Below, piece by piece: positions 9,580 through 20,638 of a stretch of 26,591 nucleotides of DNA. The notes beneath the pieces were generated by a model. The model did no database searches. It saw nothing but the letters and a program-made list of their open reading frames with translations, and was not told where the DNA came from. Where the stretch lies: the NCBI GenBank assembly GCA_900128395.1, contig LT649432.1:1-26591 (forward strand), given 5' to 3'. Both the position numbers and the translations under genes were made by a program. Origin of the DNA: Stramenopiles sp. TOSAG23-2 (taxonomy: Eukaryota > Sar). The first letter of the stretch is position 1, and each line of letters opens with the position of its first letter.

Positions 9580-9612
<33 letters not shown>

Positions 9613-10079
9613 TCTAATATTGACGTTGATGATGATGCGTTCACTAATAATACATCATCATCGTTTTCTGTTATTACATGTTTATTCTTATTTCTATTTT
9701 TATGAAGAGTGTTAGAAGAATTTTTATTATAATCATTTCTCACATTCGAGGAACCAATTTTCGCTGCACAAATAGCACCCAATAGACCCAAGCCACAACC
9801 TAGTTCTAAAACTGTATTCCCGTGAATTTTAACATCAAAATGTTGTGATAAATAATCTGCTAATAAAGTACAACAAGGCCAAATTGCTTCACCTGTTGCT
9901 TTTTCATATAGAGTTAGATCTACAAGTCCTTTCATATCAATACCACAAAATGATAATGTACGATCCATTTGTGTTTTTGGATTAAAAAAAGTATATGTAT
10001 GATTAACAGTAGCAAATTCTTTCTTCTTTATCACTTGATTTACTGAAGATTCAGTATTGTTGGTTAATAACGATGCCAT
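9036..10079 (-). CDS. Family-16-type (METTL21-like) protein methyltransferase
   Basis: This is a SAM-dependent, seven-beta-strand enzyme of the group that includes METTL18, METTL21, METTL22 and CAMKMT, which methylate lysine or histidine in proteins. The order of motifs in the 347-residue product is as follows: the GEAIWPCC lead-in (63-70), motif I VLELGCGLGLLG (90-101, SAM binding), an acidic-loop strand VVLTDGN (180-186), and ASDVVYE (240-246), equivalent to the DxxY motif of the family. Residues about 114-178, between motif I and the second strand, are a low-complexity insert containing ten consecutive Asn. The insert is encoded by an ATT trinucleotide run at 9582-9611. Without it the size fits the family. 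The member-specific substrate cannot be assigned. The gene is intronless and divergent to the coiled-coil gene. Confidence 0.85.
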
Positions 10080-10940
10080 TTTTTTGTGTTTCTTTATTTT
10101 TGCTAAATATTGTGTGTGTGTGTGTGTGTGTGTATTATGTAATTACACTGAACCAAATCAATGAGAGAGAAAAGTTGTTACTACTCCTGGACTCCATATT
10201 ATTCGAATTGTACAATTATTCTTTCTTCTTTCTTTTGTACCTGTATTGATTGCAATTATTATTATTATTGAAATTATATTAAGTGCTTATATGGCCAGCC
10301 GGGCTAATAGGTGGGCTGGTGGGCTAGTGGGTGTGCATAGAGCCGAAGATCCAATTTCTCGAGTGTATGAAAGCAAAACAAAATTAAAAATTATCATAAA
10401 ATATTATAGTAAATAAAACATAAAATAATGATTAAAATTAATATTTAATTAATTAAATTGGATTTAAATTTATAAATTAAAAATGAAAAATTAATATTAA
10501 ATAATTTATTTTAGCTATTATAATATATTTATACCTAAATACACTCTAAAAAACATTAAATAGCATTTTTTTAATAATATGTTTTTATGTTTTTTTTTAT
10601 ATTTTTAAACTTTATTATGACCTTAATAAATTACTAAAAAAGGAAAAAATAGATATAAATTTAATTTTAAGTATTCATACTAAAAAATTCTTACTAAACA
10701 ATTATTAGTACCGAATGTCATAGCACCATCCATATTGTCAAAATAATATACCTGGTAATGTATATTATATATAATATTTTTTTTTCTCGTTATTATTATT
10801 ATTATTATTATATATTTATTATTATTATATATTGTAAATAAATTAGATTAATAAATAATTTTTAAATGCAATGAAATTACATACTATACACAGATTTAAA
10901 AATACTTACGATTCAATCACAACTTTGACGATTATTAAAA
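10080..10940. promoter_or_regulatory. Divergent promoter region, methyltransferase / coiled-coil gene
   Basis: This 861-bp gap lies between divergent starts and holds both promoters. Features are a (GT)n microsatellite at 10110-10133 immediately upstream of the methyltransferase start, a GGGCT stutter at about 10300-10332, long A/T tracts, and a (TTA)n run at about 10789-10812. No inverted-repeat element was found, unlike the convergent gaps. Confidence 0.5.
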
Positions 10941-13900
10941 ATGGCACATAATGATTTAAGTTGGACAGTTTCTGACGATGAAGTTTCAAATGATGGAGAT
11001 GATGAAAACAATAACATTGATATTATTATTGATAAAGATTATAATAATAACAATATATATATTGGTGAAGAAGAAATGGTCAAGTCGAAATCACCTTTAC
11101 GAGTTGATATTCAACCAGGCAATACGGTAGATAGCAAACCTAGGTTAACGCTGCCTCATTCGACAGTACCGGGTGGTGCTGTACCATCGTCTTCACCTTT
11201 TCCATCATCACAAACAACTGCACTACCTATCGTAGGGCCACCGCCACCACCACCAGTAGCAGCGTATTTTAGTGGAAATTTTCAACAGCAGCAGCACCAC
11301 CACATGATGATGATGCCACCACCGCTGCCACCACCAACATATTATCACCAGACACTTACGCCAACGATGCAACAACAATATTTTAACCATTTACACAATA
11401 ATCAAGCTGCTGGAAGTATGAATGCGGGTGCGCAACAACCATACCCTTCGCCGCACCAGCAGCAGCATCCAACAACAACAACGTTACATCATAGCATAGC
11501 TGCTGATTCACCTATATCTGAGTCTGGTGAAAATGAACTTGAAGCTAGTACAAGATATGTTAGTAAATGGAGTCCAAGCTTATTTAACACTAGTATATCC
11601 AGTGATCGAAAAGCAACAACTTTAATATCCCCTTTACCAATGCAATACCAAGACAATAATAATAACAAGAAAAAGAAGGAGACTGTTGGCAGCAATTCGA
11701 AAGAATCATCAGTCATTTTTCTACCACAACAAACAATAGGTGATGCAGATGCCATATCTTCCATGGAATCATATTATCAAGCAGAAATTGAACGTTTGAA
11801 ATCTCAATTGGAAACCAAGTCGAGAAGCAGCAATTTGAAAGAATCGGCAAATAGAGTTATCCTGGATAATTCCATCGACAGTGAAGATGTTTTAGAAACT
11901 AGCATTCCCATGGCGGCGGCGGCGGATCATCAGATCAATCAACTAGAATCTAAAATACGCTTTTTACAAGAAGAACAAGAAAATAAATATATATTATATG
12001 AGAAAGAAAAAAATAATTTACAACATTTATTAGACGAGTCACGCCAAACTATTGCAAATTTAAAAGCAGCTGCTGCCGAAGACACAGAAGAATCTTCTAT
12101 AAAAAACAGAAACGTTATGGAAAAGCTAGAAGATACATTTCGTAAACGTGAAGAAAGTTTAGAAAGTTCAATGAAAGATCAAGGAATTGCATTGCAAAAA
12201 GCACTTGCAAATGAAGTACGTTCAATTATTTATTTATATTTTTTTGCCTTTATTCTTCTTTTTACCATCACCAAAAACAAAAACTAACAAACATTTTCAA
12301 TTATACATTTTTCTATATTTTATTTATGACTTCCTACCTTTTCTTCTTTGCGTCATATTTATACACTTGAAAATAGGCAACTGTACAAGCAGCATTTAAT
12401 TCATTGAAATTAGAAAAAGATAAATTAGAAAACGAAGTCAACAAATGGAGCAGTTTAACAAATCGTTTTCGCATGGAACGTGATGATTTAGCTGAGCAAA
12501 ATACTGAATTGAAACGGCAATTGAATTTAGATTCAACAAATTTATCTCAAACAGAATATTTAAATCAAAAATTACAAAATGAAATAACAAATTACAAGTC
12601 TATACTAGAGCAAAACGAACGTATTTTACGAACAGCAATGGACAAAGAAGAAACCTTAAGAGGTACTGTTTACAAGCTGCAAGAGCAAAATAAAGAATTA
12701 GAAACGGTAATATTGAATTTGCGTCGTAATTATGATATGAACATACGCAATCAAGAAATGAATGATAATTACAGCTTTAATCATTCATCTCAAATGGATT
12801 ATCAACTGCAACACCACCACCAGCGGCAGCTGTACGATGCAAAAAAACAGCTCCAACAATCCACACAACCACCACGGCAGCAAGCGAACCATCTATCTTT
12901 ATCCCCATCATCAATTACCAATCGCAAAGATTTAAAGCAACGATCTACAACAAATTTACTATATCATCATGAACATCAAGCATCGACACGCAAAAATTAT
13001 CAAAATGATAACGAGATTGGAAATGACAACAATGGTAGGAGAAACAATAACGATATGCGAAATGCATATGATCGTAGAAACAATATCGGTGGTGGTGTTA
13101 TGGGGCGTGAATTTAGTGAAAACAACCGATACAATGCAATATCACCAAGTGGAAATTCCATGGTGAGTGTATTAGGGAAAAAATCCCTTCGTGACTCTTC
13201 GCCACAACAATTTAGAAATCGTGGAAAAGTATCTGCGAAAGTAGCGACTGGTGGTAAACGAACAAATGATAGAATTTTTCCATCCTCATTAATTAATAAT
13301 ATTTCTGCCACTAATACTATTAGTAATAAAAATAAAAATATCAATGGTACTGCTACTGATAATAAAGCAATAAAGCAAAACAAGTCAATTATAGAATCAA
13401 GTATTTTCCCAATTGGTAGCTATCATATTGAAGATAGTAATACTGATTTAAACCATCAAAATAAAAACGAAGAGGCACATAGGAATGCAACAGATGCTAC
13501 AACTACCACTACATTAACACTAAAAAGTGAGAAAGAACTTATTGAAGAAGAAGCGCACGGTGCTGCCGTAAAAAATAGCAAAGATAACACTGCCAACGTG
13601 AACGTGAATATACAACCTTCATCTTCTATAATCTCATTTCAAGAAGCTATGGAAAATGCTAGAAGAAAAAAAGCTGCTATTGCTAGTGCTGCTATACCTA
13701 GCGGCGAACGATCTTCTTCCTCATTTTCAATATCAACACCACGGAAGCAAGCAGCTACATTCGCAGCAAAACAAAATCGTCCAAATTTTAAAATCGAAGA
13801 TCCTAAATCTTCAAGAGTAAAACCAATTGCATTGTTAACAGAAGAAGACAAACGCCAAGTGCGTTTACAACGCGTAAAACGGGCAGAGGCGGCACCATTC

Positions 13901-14137
13901 GCTACGGAACATTCGTTAAATTTGCAAAAAAAACAAATGTCTGAAATTGAAAATCAATTAATAAAATTAGGTCTTGAAAAGACAATGTTGGAAACAGAAT
14001 TGATGAAAAATGAAAGTCTAGCTAGAAAGCGGATGGATGCTAGACATAAACAAAAAAGATTAGAGAATCGACTTGGAGAAATTGTAATGTTATCAAGTAA
14101 ATTGAGACAGAAATTGAAACATGTTGAAGGTCGTTAG
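10941..14137 (+). CDS. Two-exon coiled-coil protein, possibly centrosomal
   Basis: Exon 1 is 10941-12215 and exon 2 is 12377-14137, giving a 1011-residue product. Splicing joins KALANE to ATVQAAFNS in frame without disrupting the heptads. The order is an acidic, Asn-rich N-terminus (1-60); a Pro/Gln/His-rich disordered region (about 75-190); coiled coil from about 275 across the junction to about 550; a long Asn/Ser-rich linker; and a C-terminal helical block (about 885-1011). That block begins LTEEDKRQVRLQRVKRAEAA and ends in an LE-rich coiled coil with LENRLGEIVMLSSKLRQKLK. Short conserved-looking C-terminal coils of this kind occur in centriole and cilium proteins, but I cannot name the family. 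Function is unknown. The start is the first ATG in good AT-rich context. Confidence 0.75.
12216..12376 (+). other. Spliceosomal intron (161 bp)
   Basis: The donor is GAA|GTACGTTC at 12216 and the acceptor is a T/A-rich tract ending AAAATAG|GCAACT at 12376. The reading frame closes in a T-rich stretch if read through. Removing 161 bp restores one coiled-coil frame (phase 0). It is the only intron I can support in the window. Confidence 0.85.
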
Positions 14138-15225
14138 TAAATGTATACGAGTGTGTGAAAACCTGGTACTCTCTATATCATAGAAAGGAGATAGATTGCC
14201 GGATAGCAAGGAATGCTATTAGTTGAAACTGGTGCCTAACTTCTAAAATTAATTATATTTTTGTTGTACAGGTGTGTATTGTATGCATAAAGCCTATGCA
14301 TTCGTATAATATATCATAATAACTAGATATAGTAGTGTCTCTCCTTGAACTTTCAAGAAGTAACTCGCACCACAAACCACAAAATAAAATCAATCTCAAT
14401 CTAAATATTTAAAAAATACAGTAACTTAATCTTTTGTTTATTAAAATATATTATGCATATCATAAAATCTTAAGGGCTTGAAATAATGCAACAAAAAATC
14501 GGCATTTTGACATTTCGCAGCTTTCTGGCTTTCCAAATAGTTTTTTTTTGATTGCTAAAAGGCGACACTATCGATAATAGTACTGTAGTAACTGTACTGT
14601 ATGTAGATAGCCACCCCACCCACTATACACTATGTACACTACAAGGAAGGCTAATCAGTATTCCTGGTATTCTGGTATTCTGGTATTCTCGTTTCATTGC
14701 GTAGCTACACACTATCTAATAGCTACGTACCATGAATCAATCAAAAGAAAATGTTCATAATGCTATTTCTATATAAAATAATGGAGAACTTTCCTCATGC
14801 AATGGTATGGTCATGCTATTTGGTTCTCTTTCAAAACTACTAAAACCAACAATTTATTTAATACGTTGCACTTTCTTCTACTTGATTTCTTAAATTAGTA
14901 TTGTTAATGTGATTCCATGTCCTAATAAGATGTTCTTAGTTGTTAGTTCCAGTATCATGCATATGTTTGTACTACAGGCAAACGCTCGATTAAATAACAT
15001 GCACATACTATTATAGAAACAACAAACTAAAATATATATATGTATGACAAGTAGAAACAAACTTAATAATATGTTGAAACAATATACATATATCAAAGAA
15101 AAGACAAAACAATAGAAACAATCATTACAAAGTAAGTCAACAGAAACATTAACAATAACCACGCAGAATAAGCAGCATATATAGATATATATACATATAC
15201 AAATACATATATTATTCAAGTAATC
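14138..15225. other. Intergenic region upstream of ATG8
   Basis: This 1.09-kb gap lies between tandem plus-strand genes. It contains a TGGTATTC repeat of period 10 (three copies, 14665-14692), a GTACTGTAGTAACTGTACTGTA stutter near 14580-14600, and A-rich 5' UTR-like sequence before the ATG8 start. A 109-residue ORF on the minus strand (14890-15219) reads through a TATATA/TGTATG tract in the presumed ATG8 leader and is not credible. No RNA gene was recognised. Confidence 0.5.
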
Positions 15226-15585
15226 ATGTCATTTAAACAAAAACATGCGTTTGAAAAACGTAAAGATGAAGCACACCGTATATTACAAAAATACCCAGAA
15301 AGAATACCAGTAATTTGTGAAAAGGATCCAAGAAGCCGTGATATACCAGATATCGATCGAAAAAAATACCTTGTACCAGCGGATTTGTCCATTGCTAACT
15401 TTATGTATGTAATCCGTAAGCGAATAAAGATTTCTCCTGAGAAATCTATTTATCTTTTTGTTGACAATACAGTTATGCCAGCAACTGCACAGTTGCTATC
15501 TGCATTATATGAAGAACATAAAGACCAAGATGGTTTCTTGTATATTACTTATGCCGGAGAGAGCACTTTTGGTGGGATGAATTAA
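15226..15585 (+). CDS. ATG8: Autophagy ubiquitin-like protein ATG8
   Basis: ATG8/GABARAP is conjugated to phosphatidylethanolamine and drives autophagosome growth and cargo capture. The 119-residue protein aligns over its whole length. It has basic N-terminal helices ([11 protein letters not shown]), [38 protein letters not shown], the [11 protein letters not shown] strand, [15 protein letters not shown] and GESTFG. The conserved glycine is G116. A tail of three residues (Gly-Met-Asn) follows and would be removed by the protease ATG4 before lipidation. The W/L-site residues for LIR docking appear intact. The gene is intronless, small and almost certainly functional. Confidence 0.98.
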   Translation: MSFKQKHAFEKRKDEAHRILQKYPERIPVICEKDPRSRDIPDIDRKKYLVPADLSIANFMYVIRKRIKISPEKSIYLFVDNTVMPATAQLLSALYEEHKDQDGFLYITYAGESTFGGMN

Positions 15586-16067
15586 AAAAGGATTATAAAT
15601 CAGTAGAAAAATTGTAGTTGATTTTTCTAGGGAACCTTGACTGTAAAATATACAAAGCGGAAAATTAACGAAAGCAAACAAAGGCTTGTTGTACATTGGT
15701 ACCTATGATATGAATGAAAAAATGCTTGCATGAAAAAATGTAAACAAGAAAGAAAAATATTAATATTATATAAATGAAAAAAATTTGGGTTTACCTCATT
15801 AGGGAGATGTTGTACAATCATACTTTTATATAATATGTGTGTGTAGAAATGGAATTTAGTTTTATATATTTAATATCATTATATAATACCATATATGGTA
15901 TCATATTCATATGATATATATATAGCATGATGAGATAGATATTATTGCCTCGGTTATCATATATAATGATATGATATGATATGATATGTCATACATCATT
16001 CTTTTGAAGAAGTATCATTATATTTATATTTTAATATATAAATAAGGATAACATATATCATAATTCC

Positions 16068-16163
16068 TACTCATGACAATTCCTACTACGAACTCGTATA
16101 TATAATGCATATATATGCATATGACATATCATATGATATGAACGCATCGTAGGAATTATCATG
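16068..16163. repeat. Small palindrome with AATTCCTAC arms
   Basis: TCATGACAATTCCTACTACGA at about 16070-16092 pairs with TCGTAGGAATTATCATG at 16147-16163. The arms carry the same (GAT)AATTCCTAC word that marks the MITE-like family, with a core of TATATGCATA repeats. It is probably a decayed or internally deleted member of the family. Confidence 0.45.
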
Positions 16164-16221
16164 TGTGTGAGTAAAGTGCTATCATAAAAATTGGCCATCA
16201 AAAATTAAATTATATAATAAT

Positions 16222-16414
16222 GACCCGGTTTATCTGACCCGAAGCACCTAATGGACAAAAAAACATATTATATAGGTAAATATTTCTAGTATACAACTAC
16301 TCCATACTTAGACCAGAGATTTCAGGTTTGATAGTAAAATATGTGTAATTTGTACTCATTAGTATACTTAAATTATTAATCAACTGGAAGTCTCTCTCAA
16401 GAAAAACCGGGTCA
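16222..16414. mobile_element. Short inverted-repeat unit with TGACCCGGTTT ends
   Basis: TGACCCGGTTT at 16222-16232 is exactly inverted at 16404-16414. The similarity continues with a mismatch into a TCT/AGA step. The interior of about 170 bp is non-coding. The size and termini fit a small non-autonomous DNA element. Only one copy is in the window, so the family cannot be confirmed here. Confidence 0.45.
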
Positions 16415-16452
16415 TATATGATATAAATAAAAAAATATAAAAATAATATAAT

Positions 16453-16595
16453 TTTTACTCAACGATAATTCCTACTCTCCAAAAGAATAAAAATGTAACT
16501 CAATAATCTGTCTGCTCACACTATGCATAGTGTTAGTGTGTCAATACTCTCCATATAGAAGAGAAATACCAATGGAGGTAAATAGATGGGTATAT
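16453..16595. repeat. Partial copy of the MITE-like family
   Basis: The segment begins TTTTACTCAACGATAATTCC, continues TACTCTCCAAAAGAATAA, and carries TACCAATGGAGGTAAATAGATG at its far end. The same two blocks, in the same order and spacing, occur at 25813-25922, so these two form a subfamily. It lies within about 60 bp of the RPN7 stop codon. Confidence 0.65.
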
Positions 16596-16652
16596 ATATT
16601 TATATCAACGTACATTATATACGCGAATATATAAATATGAATATCATGTCCT

Positions 16653-17834
16653 TTAAACTTGTAAAACTCTTGCTAATTTTTGTATACGGTTTAACAAGGC
16701 ATCGCCATCTTTTAAAGTATTTTGATATTGTGAATTTTTCGCATCTGGTCTATTTGTTTCAATAATTCCAGCTACTTTATCAATTTTCGCCTCTAATCTA
16801 CCCATGGTAATAAAACGAAATAATTCTTGATCGATGAAACTTACTTTGACACCAAACATAGCTGCCATGCTTTCCAATGTTACACTTTTATAACTTGCTA
16901 AGAATTGCTTATATGCAGCAACACGCATTTCTTTAATATAGTAATGCGTATGCTCAGCAAAGTAGCGGCTCCGTTGAATATGGTCGTGTACTGCAGTAAA
17001 TGAGCGTATATAACCTTTGTAATCACAATCATACATTGCATTTAAAAATACACCTATTTCTGGCAATTCACGGATAACTGTTAATACGTCAGGGGAGTCA
17101 ATGATTTTTTTTTTCAAATCTCCACGTTTTAATGTAAGCATACCTAAAAGGACAGCATACGACACGAAGGTGTTATAAGTCATGACTTCATAGCATGTAA
17201 ACGTAGCAATGCTACTCATTAAATTTTCTGACGCACCCTCAAAATCACGCATGATCATTTGGTACGAAGCTTCATATATTTTCAAACGATTTCTACGTTC
17301 CCAATCACCACCCTTTTCAATTAACGTTTTTGCTTTTGCAATATTTTGTTTTAAAATATCTTTATCCATATGAAAAAGTCCAACTCGTATATGCTTCAAA
17401 ACGGCATCAATTTTAGTACCAGTCGACATACTTTCCACTGGAATTTCATCAATTGCCTCCACGGATTTTGATTTATCGCCTATTAAAAAATAAAAATCTG
17501 CCTTTGCAGTTCTTGCATCTAGAATTTCAACTTCACCTTCAGATTCTTTTGCCTTTTCAAGTTGTTCAGCTAATTCCTTTAACTTTTCCTCGTTAGCTTT
17601 TTTCATAGTATTCAAAAATGTTTGATCTACGTTCCATCCAAGTTTTGAACAGCATTCTTCATAAAAAACACTCATATTATTTTCCTTGATGCCATCCATC
17701 AATTCTCGCTTCAACTTTATTTTTTCATCTGGTGGCACGATGCTATCTGGACGCTGCAATAGGAACCGCTTATCGGCCAACGCCATATGCCTACCAGCTT
17801 TTAAATCCTCTTCTGCAGCTGCAACTAAAGACAT
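16653..17834 (-). CDS. RPN7: 26S proteasome regulatory subunit RPN7 (PSMD6)
   Basis: RPN7/PSMD6 is a PCI-domain scaffold subunit of the proteasome lid in the 19S regulatory particle. The 393-residue product is close to the family length of about 390. It has an N-terminal helical region with a coiled-coil stretch (about 80-105), a TPR-like helical repeat array (about 105-240; ARTAKADFYFLIGDKSKSVEA and GDWERRNRLKIYEASY-type helices) and a C-terminal PCI winged-helix domain (about 300-366). The PCI domain contains SVTLESMAAMFGVKVSFIDQ and RFITMGRLEAKIDKVAGIIE. The residue pattern GDWERRNRLK is characteristic of RPN7. COP9 subunit CSN1 is a paralogue but is longer and diverges in this region. The gene is intronless. 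Confidence 0.95.
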   Translation of the reverse strand: MSLVAAAEEDLKAGRHMALADKRFLLQRPDSIVPPDEKIKLKRELMDGIKENNMSVFYEECCSKLGWNVDQTFLNTMKKANEEKLKELAEQLEKAKESEGEVEILDARTAKADFYFLIGDKSKSVEAIDEIPVESMSTGTKIDAVLKHIRVGLFHMDKDILKQNIAKAKTLIEKGGDWERRNRLKIYEASYQMIMRDFEGASENLMSSIATFTCYEVMTYNTFVSYAVLLGMLTLKRGDLKKKIIDSPDVLTVIRELPEIGVFLNAMYDCDYKGYIRSFTAVHDHIQRSRYFAEHTHYYIKEMRVAAYKQFLASYKSVTLESMAAMFGVKVSFIDQELFRFITMGRLEAKIDKVAGIIETNRPDAKNSQYQNTLKDGDALLNRIQKLARVLQV

Positions 17835-18497
17835 GTTTTGAAAAAAGTAGATATAATTGTTATAAGTATATACGTATACGATGTATATTACTACAACGCG
17901 ATCTCAATTTACCTGTATATATTTGTCACTATATATAATTGCTATTTAGATATCTTTTTTTTTTCTCCTCTTGATGTACGCTAATATAATATAATATATT
18001 TCTATTCTTATGTTACGTTTCAACATATATTTTAAATATAATTAATTAATGTATACATATATATATTTAACAAAAAAATAAATACCATTCTTATTAGTGT
18101 TATTATTTCGTCTTCATCTCACGTCGTCGTCGATCATTGATTCAATATTTTATGTGATTCTAGAATACTTGGTATGAAGAATGATAAGAAATTCATTATT
18201 GAAATTTATGGTGCTATGGTGCTATGCTGCTATTCTAGAATTTTTTTTTATTTGAATTTCGTAGCGGCAACAGAGAGAATTCTCTCTGGTTACAATATAG
18301 ATAGTAGAATAGTGTAAAGCACTAAAGTCTATATTTAGGATTTAAGGACGAGGACAGGGTTTTCGTAGATACAGATGTACGTAAAAGCCCTATATACGCT
18401 ATATTCTATATTAAGGTAAAAGTCAAAAGTCATGGTATTTTTTTTTTATAACAACATGCGGCGCTTTGACTGCTAGCTGGCTAGCCCAGGCTAGCTA
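17835..18497. promoter_or_regulatory. Region upstream of RPN7
   Basis: This 663-bp gap contains the RPN7 promoter and the SLC41 3' flank. It includes an 18-bp perfect palindrome, CAGAGAGAATTCTCTCTG, at 18271-18288, two ATTCTAGAAT palindromes near 18158 and 18232, and a CTAGC-rich stutter at about 18470-18497 abutting the SLC41 stop codon. No gene was recognised. Confidence 0.45.
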
Positions 18498-20210
18498 TTA
18501 GCTCGCCATGAAAAAAACACCGACTAAAAAAAATGTACCAAATATATCACCAAGCGCAGTTAACCACGGCGTTGCATAATTATCTGGATCTATTTCACAG
18601 CGAAACAATATACGAGTGATTTTTGTTATAAATAATAACACCAAAACAATTTGCAATGTACTTGCCAATATATATAAACCAATGATTAGCCAATTTATTT
18701 TAACATGGCCAAGATTCAAAAAATAAACAACCATTAAAAAAATACCTTGTAATGGCAAATTAGCAAACAGCAAGGATAGACAAATTTTTAACTCCTCTTC
18801 CGTTTTACCAGTATGCAGTGACGAACACAGACGACTTGCATATACAGCACCAAGGTTTCCACCGATGCCATTGATATATGGTATTAAAACCGCAATGCCT
18901 TTATAACGCATTACATTTTGTTCTAATATTACACCGGCTATTTGGCTCAAGGCTAAGCTGGATACTAGTGGCAACCAGCCGGTTTTCAAAACAGGACGAC
19001 AAAGTTCTTCTCGTTTTGCAACATTCCAAAACAAAGGCAATAAAATCAAATGAACAAATATGATCAGTGGCGACCAGTAAATCCCTAAAATGTCACTTTT
19101 ATCTAGTGATAGATCATAAAAAAATGTTCCAAAAAGTGCTAAAAGTCCAGTAGTACATGCATCACCAAAGCTACTAACAATTGGCGTGACAATATTATCA
19201 GGGTCAATATCATATGCCACAGAACAGGTAATTAAATAAGCAGTCAATGACCCTAAGACAAATGCAGCACTTGACATCGTTATTAAAATAGATGCCAACA
19301 TGACAAGATTTGGTAAAAATAAAAAGACACCATTGGATATACTACTTATAATAATGGAACCAACGGCGGTTATCAAGGCACATATGATTGCTTGTACTTG
19401 AACAAGTGCTAAACTTGAAATTATAATTTCACGCGTCCGTTGTTTATCATCCATGTAACCTGAATGTGCAGCTGTTGCAAGCCGCGATGCAAGCGTCATA
19501 TCTAAACTTCCTTTCAAACCCAACAACATCGGTATGGCCATGAAATACGCCGTGTTTGACTCAAACACGGGCCAATGTTGCGTAATATCTAGAACATACC
19601 CAGATAAAAATAACCCGAACGCTGCTATAACTAAGGCAGGTAACACTTGAGAGCCATCTTTAATTAAATTAAACTTATTCACGTTACTTGGTATTTCCAT
19701 GGATTGAAACACTGGAACACTTTTTTTCTTCCCGCGTCTGCCTTTTTTTCCATTTCTTTGACTCGACACTTTCTTGCTCATTTTTAACATACTCTGTGGA
19801 CGCAAAGACCCATCAGATTCACCTGGTTTTTCCCACGGTGGTGGTAAATCCAATGCGTGTGTAAGACTTTCTTTATGGTGGTTATGAGCATGAGTATTAT
19901 TATTATTTCTATTTTCAATATTATCATTCGCAACTTGAGTCATCTCTACATCAACACTGACAGTTTCTGGACCTCTCCTTATTTTTATTTTTTTGAGATT
20001 ATTGTTGCTTTCATCATTCCAAGCAAATTTAACTTCATGTTGAATTTGTTTTCCATCTGTTTTCTTATTTTTCAAATCTTCAGTTTTATTATCATTTTCC
20101 TCTCCCGACTCATCGCCCATCTGGTCATCTTCATTATTATCATACTCAACATCATCCACTTTCCTATATGGACTTTGCACCGATCCGAACGATTTTAATA
20201 TTTTGAACAT
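18498..20210 (-). CDS. SLC41/MgtE-type divalent cation transporter
   Basis: SLC41 proteins are eukaryotic relatives of the bacterial MgtE magnesium channel and move Mg2+ and other divalent cations across membranes. The 570-residue product has an acidic, hydrophilic N-terminus (about 1-185, cytosolic by expectation) with a basic KKGRRGKKK patch. It is followed by about ten hydrophobic segments in two homologous MgtE halves. The half signatures are GLKGSLDMTLASRLATAAHSG (about 227-250) and INGIGGNLGAVYASRLCSSLH (about 445-466). The second matches the GGNL-xxxx-ASR pattern seen in SLC41A. Paired DPDNxxTP motifs, one in each half (DPDNIVTPI and DPDNYATPW), are also present and are a family hallmark. 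The extended N-terminus is longer than in human SLC41A1. The gene is intronless. Confidence 0.92.
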   Translation of the reverse strand: MFKILKSFGSVQSPYRKVDDVEYDNNEDDQMGDESGEENDNKTEDLKNKKTDGKQIQHEVKFAWNDESNNNLKKIKIRRGPETVSVDVEMTQVANDNIENRNNNNTHAHNHHKESLTHALDLPPPWEKPGESDGSLRPQSMLKMSKKVSSQRNGKKGRRGKKKSVPVFQSMEIPSNVNKFNLIKDGSQVLPALVIAAFGLFLSGYVLDITQHWPVFESNTAYFMAIPMLLGLKGSLDMTLASRLATAAHSGYMDDKQRTREIIISSLALVQVQAIICALITAVGSIIISSISNGVFLFLPNLVMLASILITMSSAAFVLGSLTAYLITCSVAYDIDPDNIVTPIVSSFGDACTTGLLALFGTFFYDLSLDKSDILGIYWSPLIIFVHLILLPLFWNVAKREELCRPVLKTGWLPLVSSLALSQIAGVILEQNVMRYKGIAVLIPYINGIGGNLGAVYASRLCSSLHTGKTEEELKICLSLLFANLPLQGIFLMVVYFLNLGHVKINWLIIGLYILASTLQIVLVLLFITKITRILFRCEIDPDNYATPWLTALGDIFGTFFLVGVFFMAS

Positions 20211-20485
20211 ATTTGTATTGGACCTTGTATCGCATGGATTAATATGAGTAATAACAATTGAAATACTATTAATAAGTATATATATATCACATCAACTATT
20301 AACTTTTTATTTATTTTTTAAATAATAATAATATTTTTTTTTTTATTTTAATAAAAAACTTTACCCCAGGTCCCAGGTAAACCTTTTTTTATATATAGTA
20401 CCAGGTACTACAGGTAATATAATAATAATAAGTGCATACCAGGCATACTAAAATACCAGCGCACCAGCCCGCCAGGTAAAATTTT
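20211..20485. other. SLC41 upstream region with CCAGGT stutter
   Basis: AT-rich DNA directly upstream of the SLC41 start changes at 20360-20478 into an irregular array of CCAGG/CAGGTA/TACCAG words (about six). Similar stutters occur at about 5025-5052. No gene was seen. Confidence 0.4.
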
Positions 20486-20638
20486 TCAAAAAAAAAAGGT
20501 TTTTTTTAAGGTACTACGGTGGTGTGATGTTTTGAACCCTAGGGGCGTACTTGTTTGTAGTCTCCGTGGCGGCGTTTTCTGAAATCGCAATGGAAAACGC
20601 ATCGTTAGCAGGTGTTTAGAAGGTAATCCGTTTTCCAT
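20486..20638 (-). CDS. Short basic ORF of doubtful status
   Basis: A 50-codon ATG-initiated frame rich in Arg, Lys, Thr and His (MENGLPSKHLLTMRFPLRFQ and onward) ends in a Phe run encoded by the poly-A/T tract at 20488-20497. It lies in the GC-richer segment next to the recombinase locus, and its start overlaps the hairpin at 20590-20638. I recognise no family. It is more likely incidental than real and is listed because this segment differs in composition from its surroundings. Confidence 0.12.
   Translation of the reverse strand: MENGLPSKHLLTMRFPLRFQKTPPRRLQTSTPLGFKTSHHRSTLKKTFFF

Larger units (their letters stand above)
15586..16652. other. Convergent intergenic repeat island between ATG8 and RPN7
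   Basis: The 1.07 kb between two gene 3' ends contains several short palindromic elements. There is a degenerate ATGATAT-rich region with AATTCCTAC motifs (about 15920-16175), a 193-bp unit with ATGACCCGGTTT ends (16222-16414) and a partial copy of the 331-bp MITE-like family (16453-16595). No gene was seen. Confidence 0.65.

Noticed and set aside
14890-15219. 109-codon Ile/Cys/Tyr-rich minus-strand ORF
   Set aside because: It reads through the AT-rich leader just upstream of ATG8. The composition is that of TATATA/TGTATG repeats.
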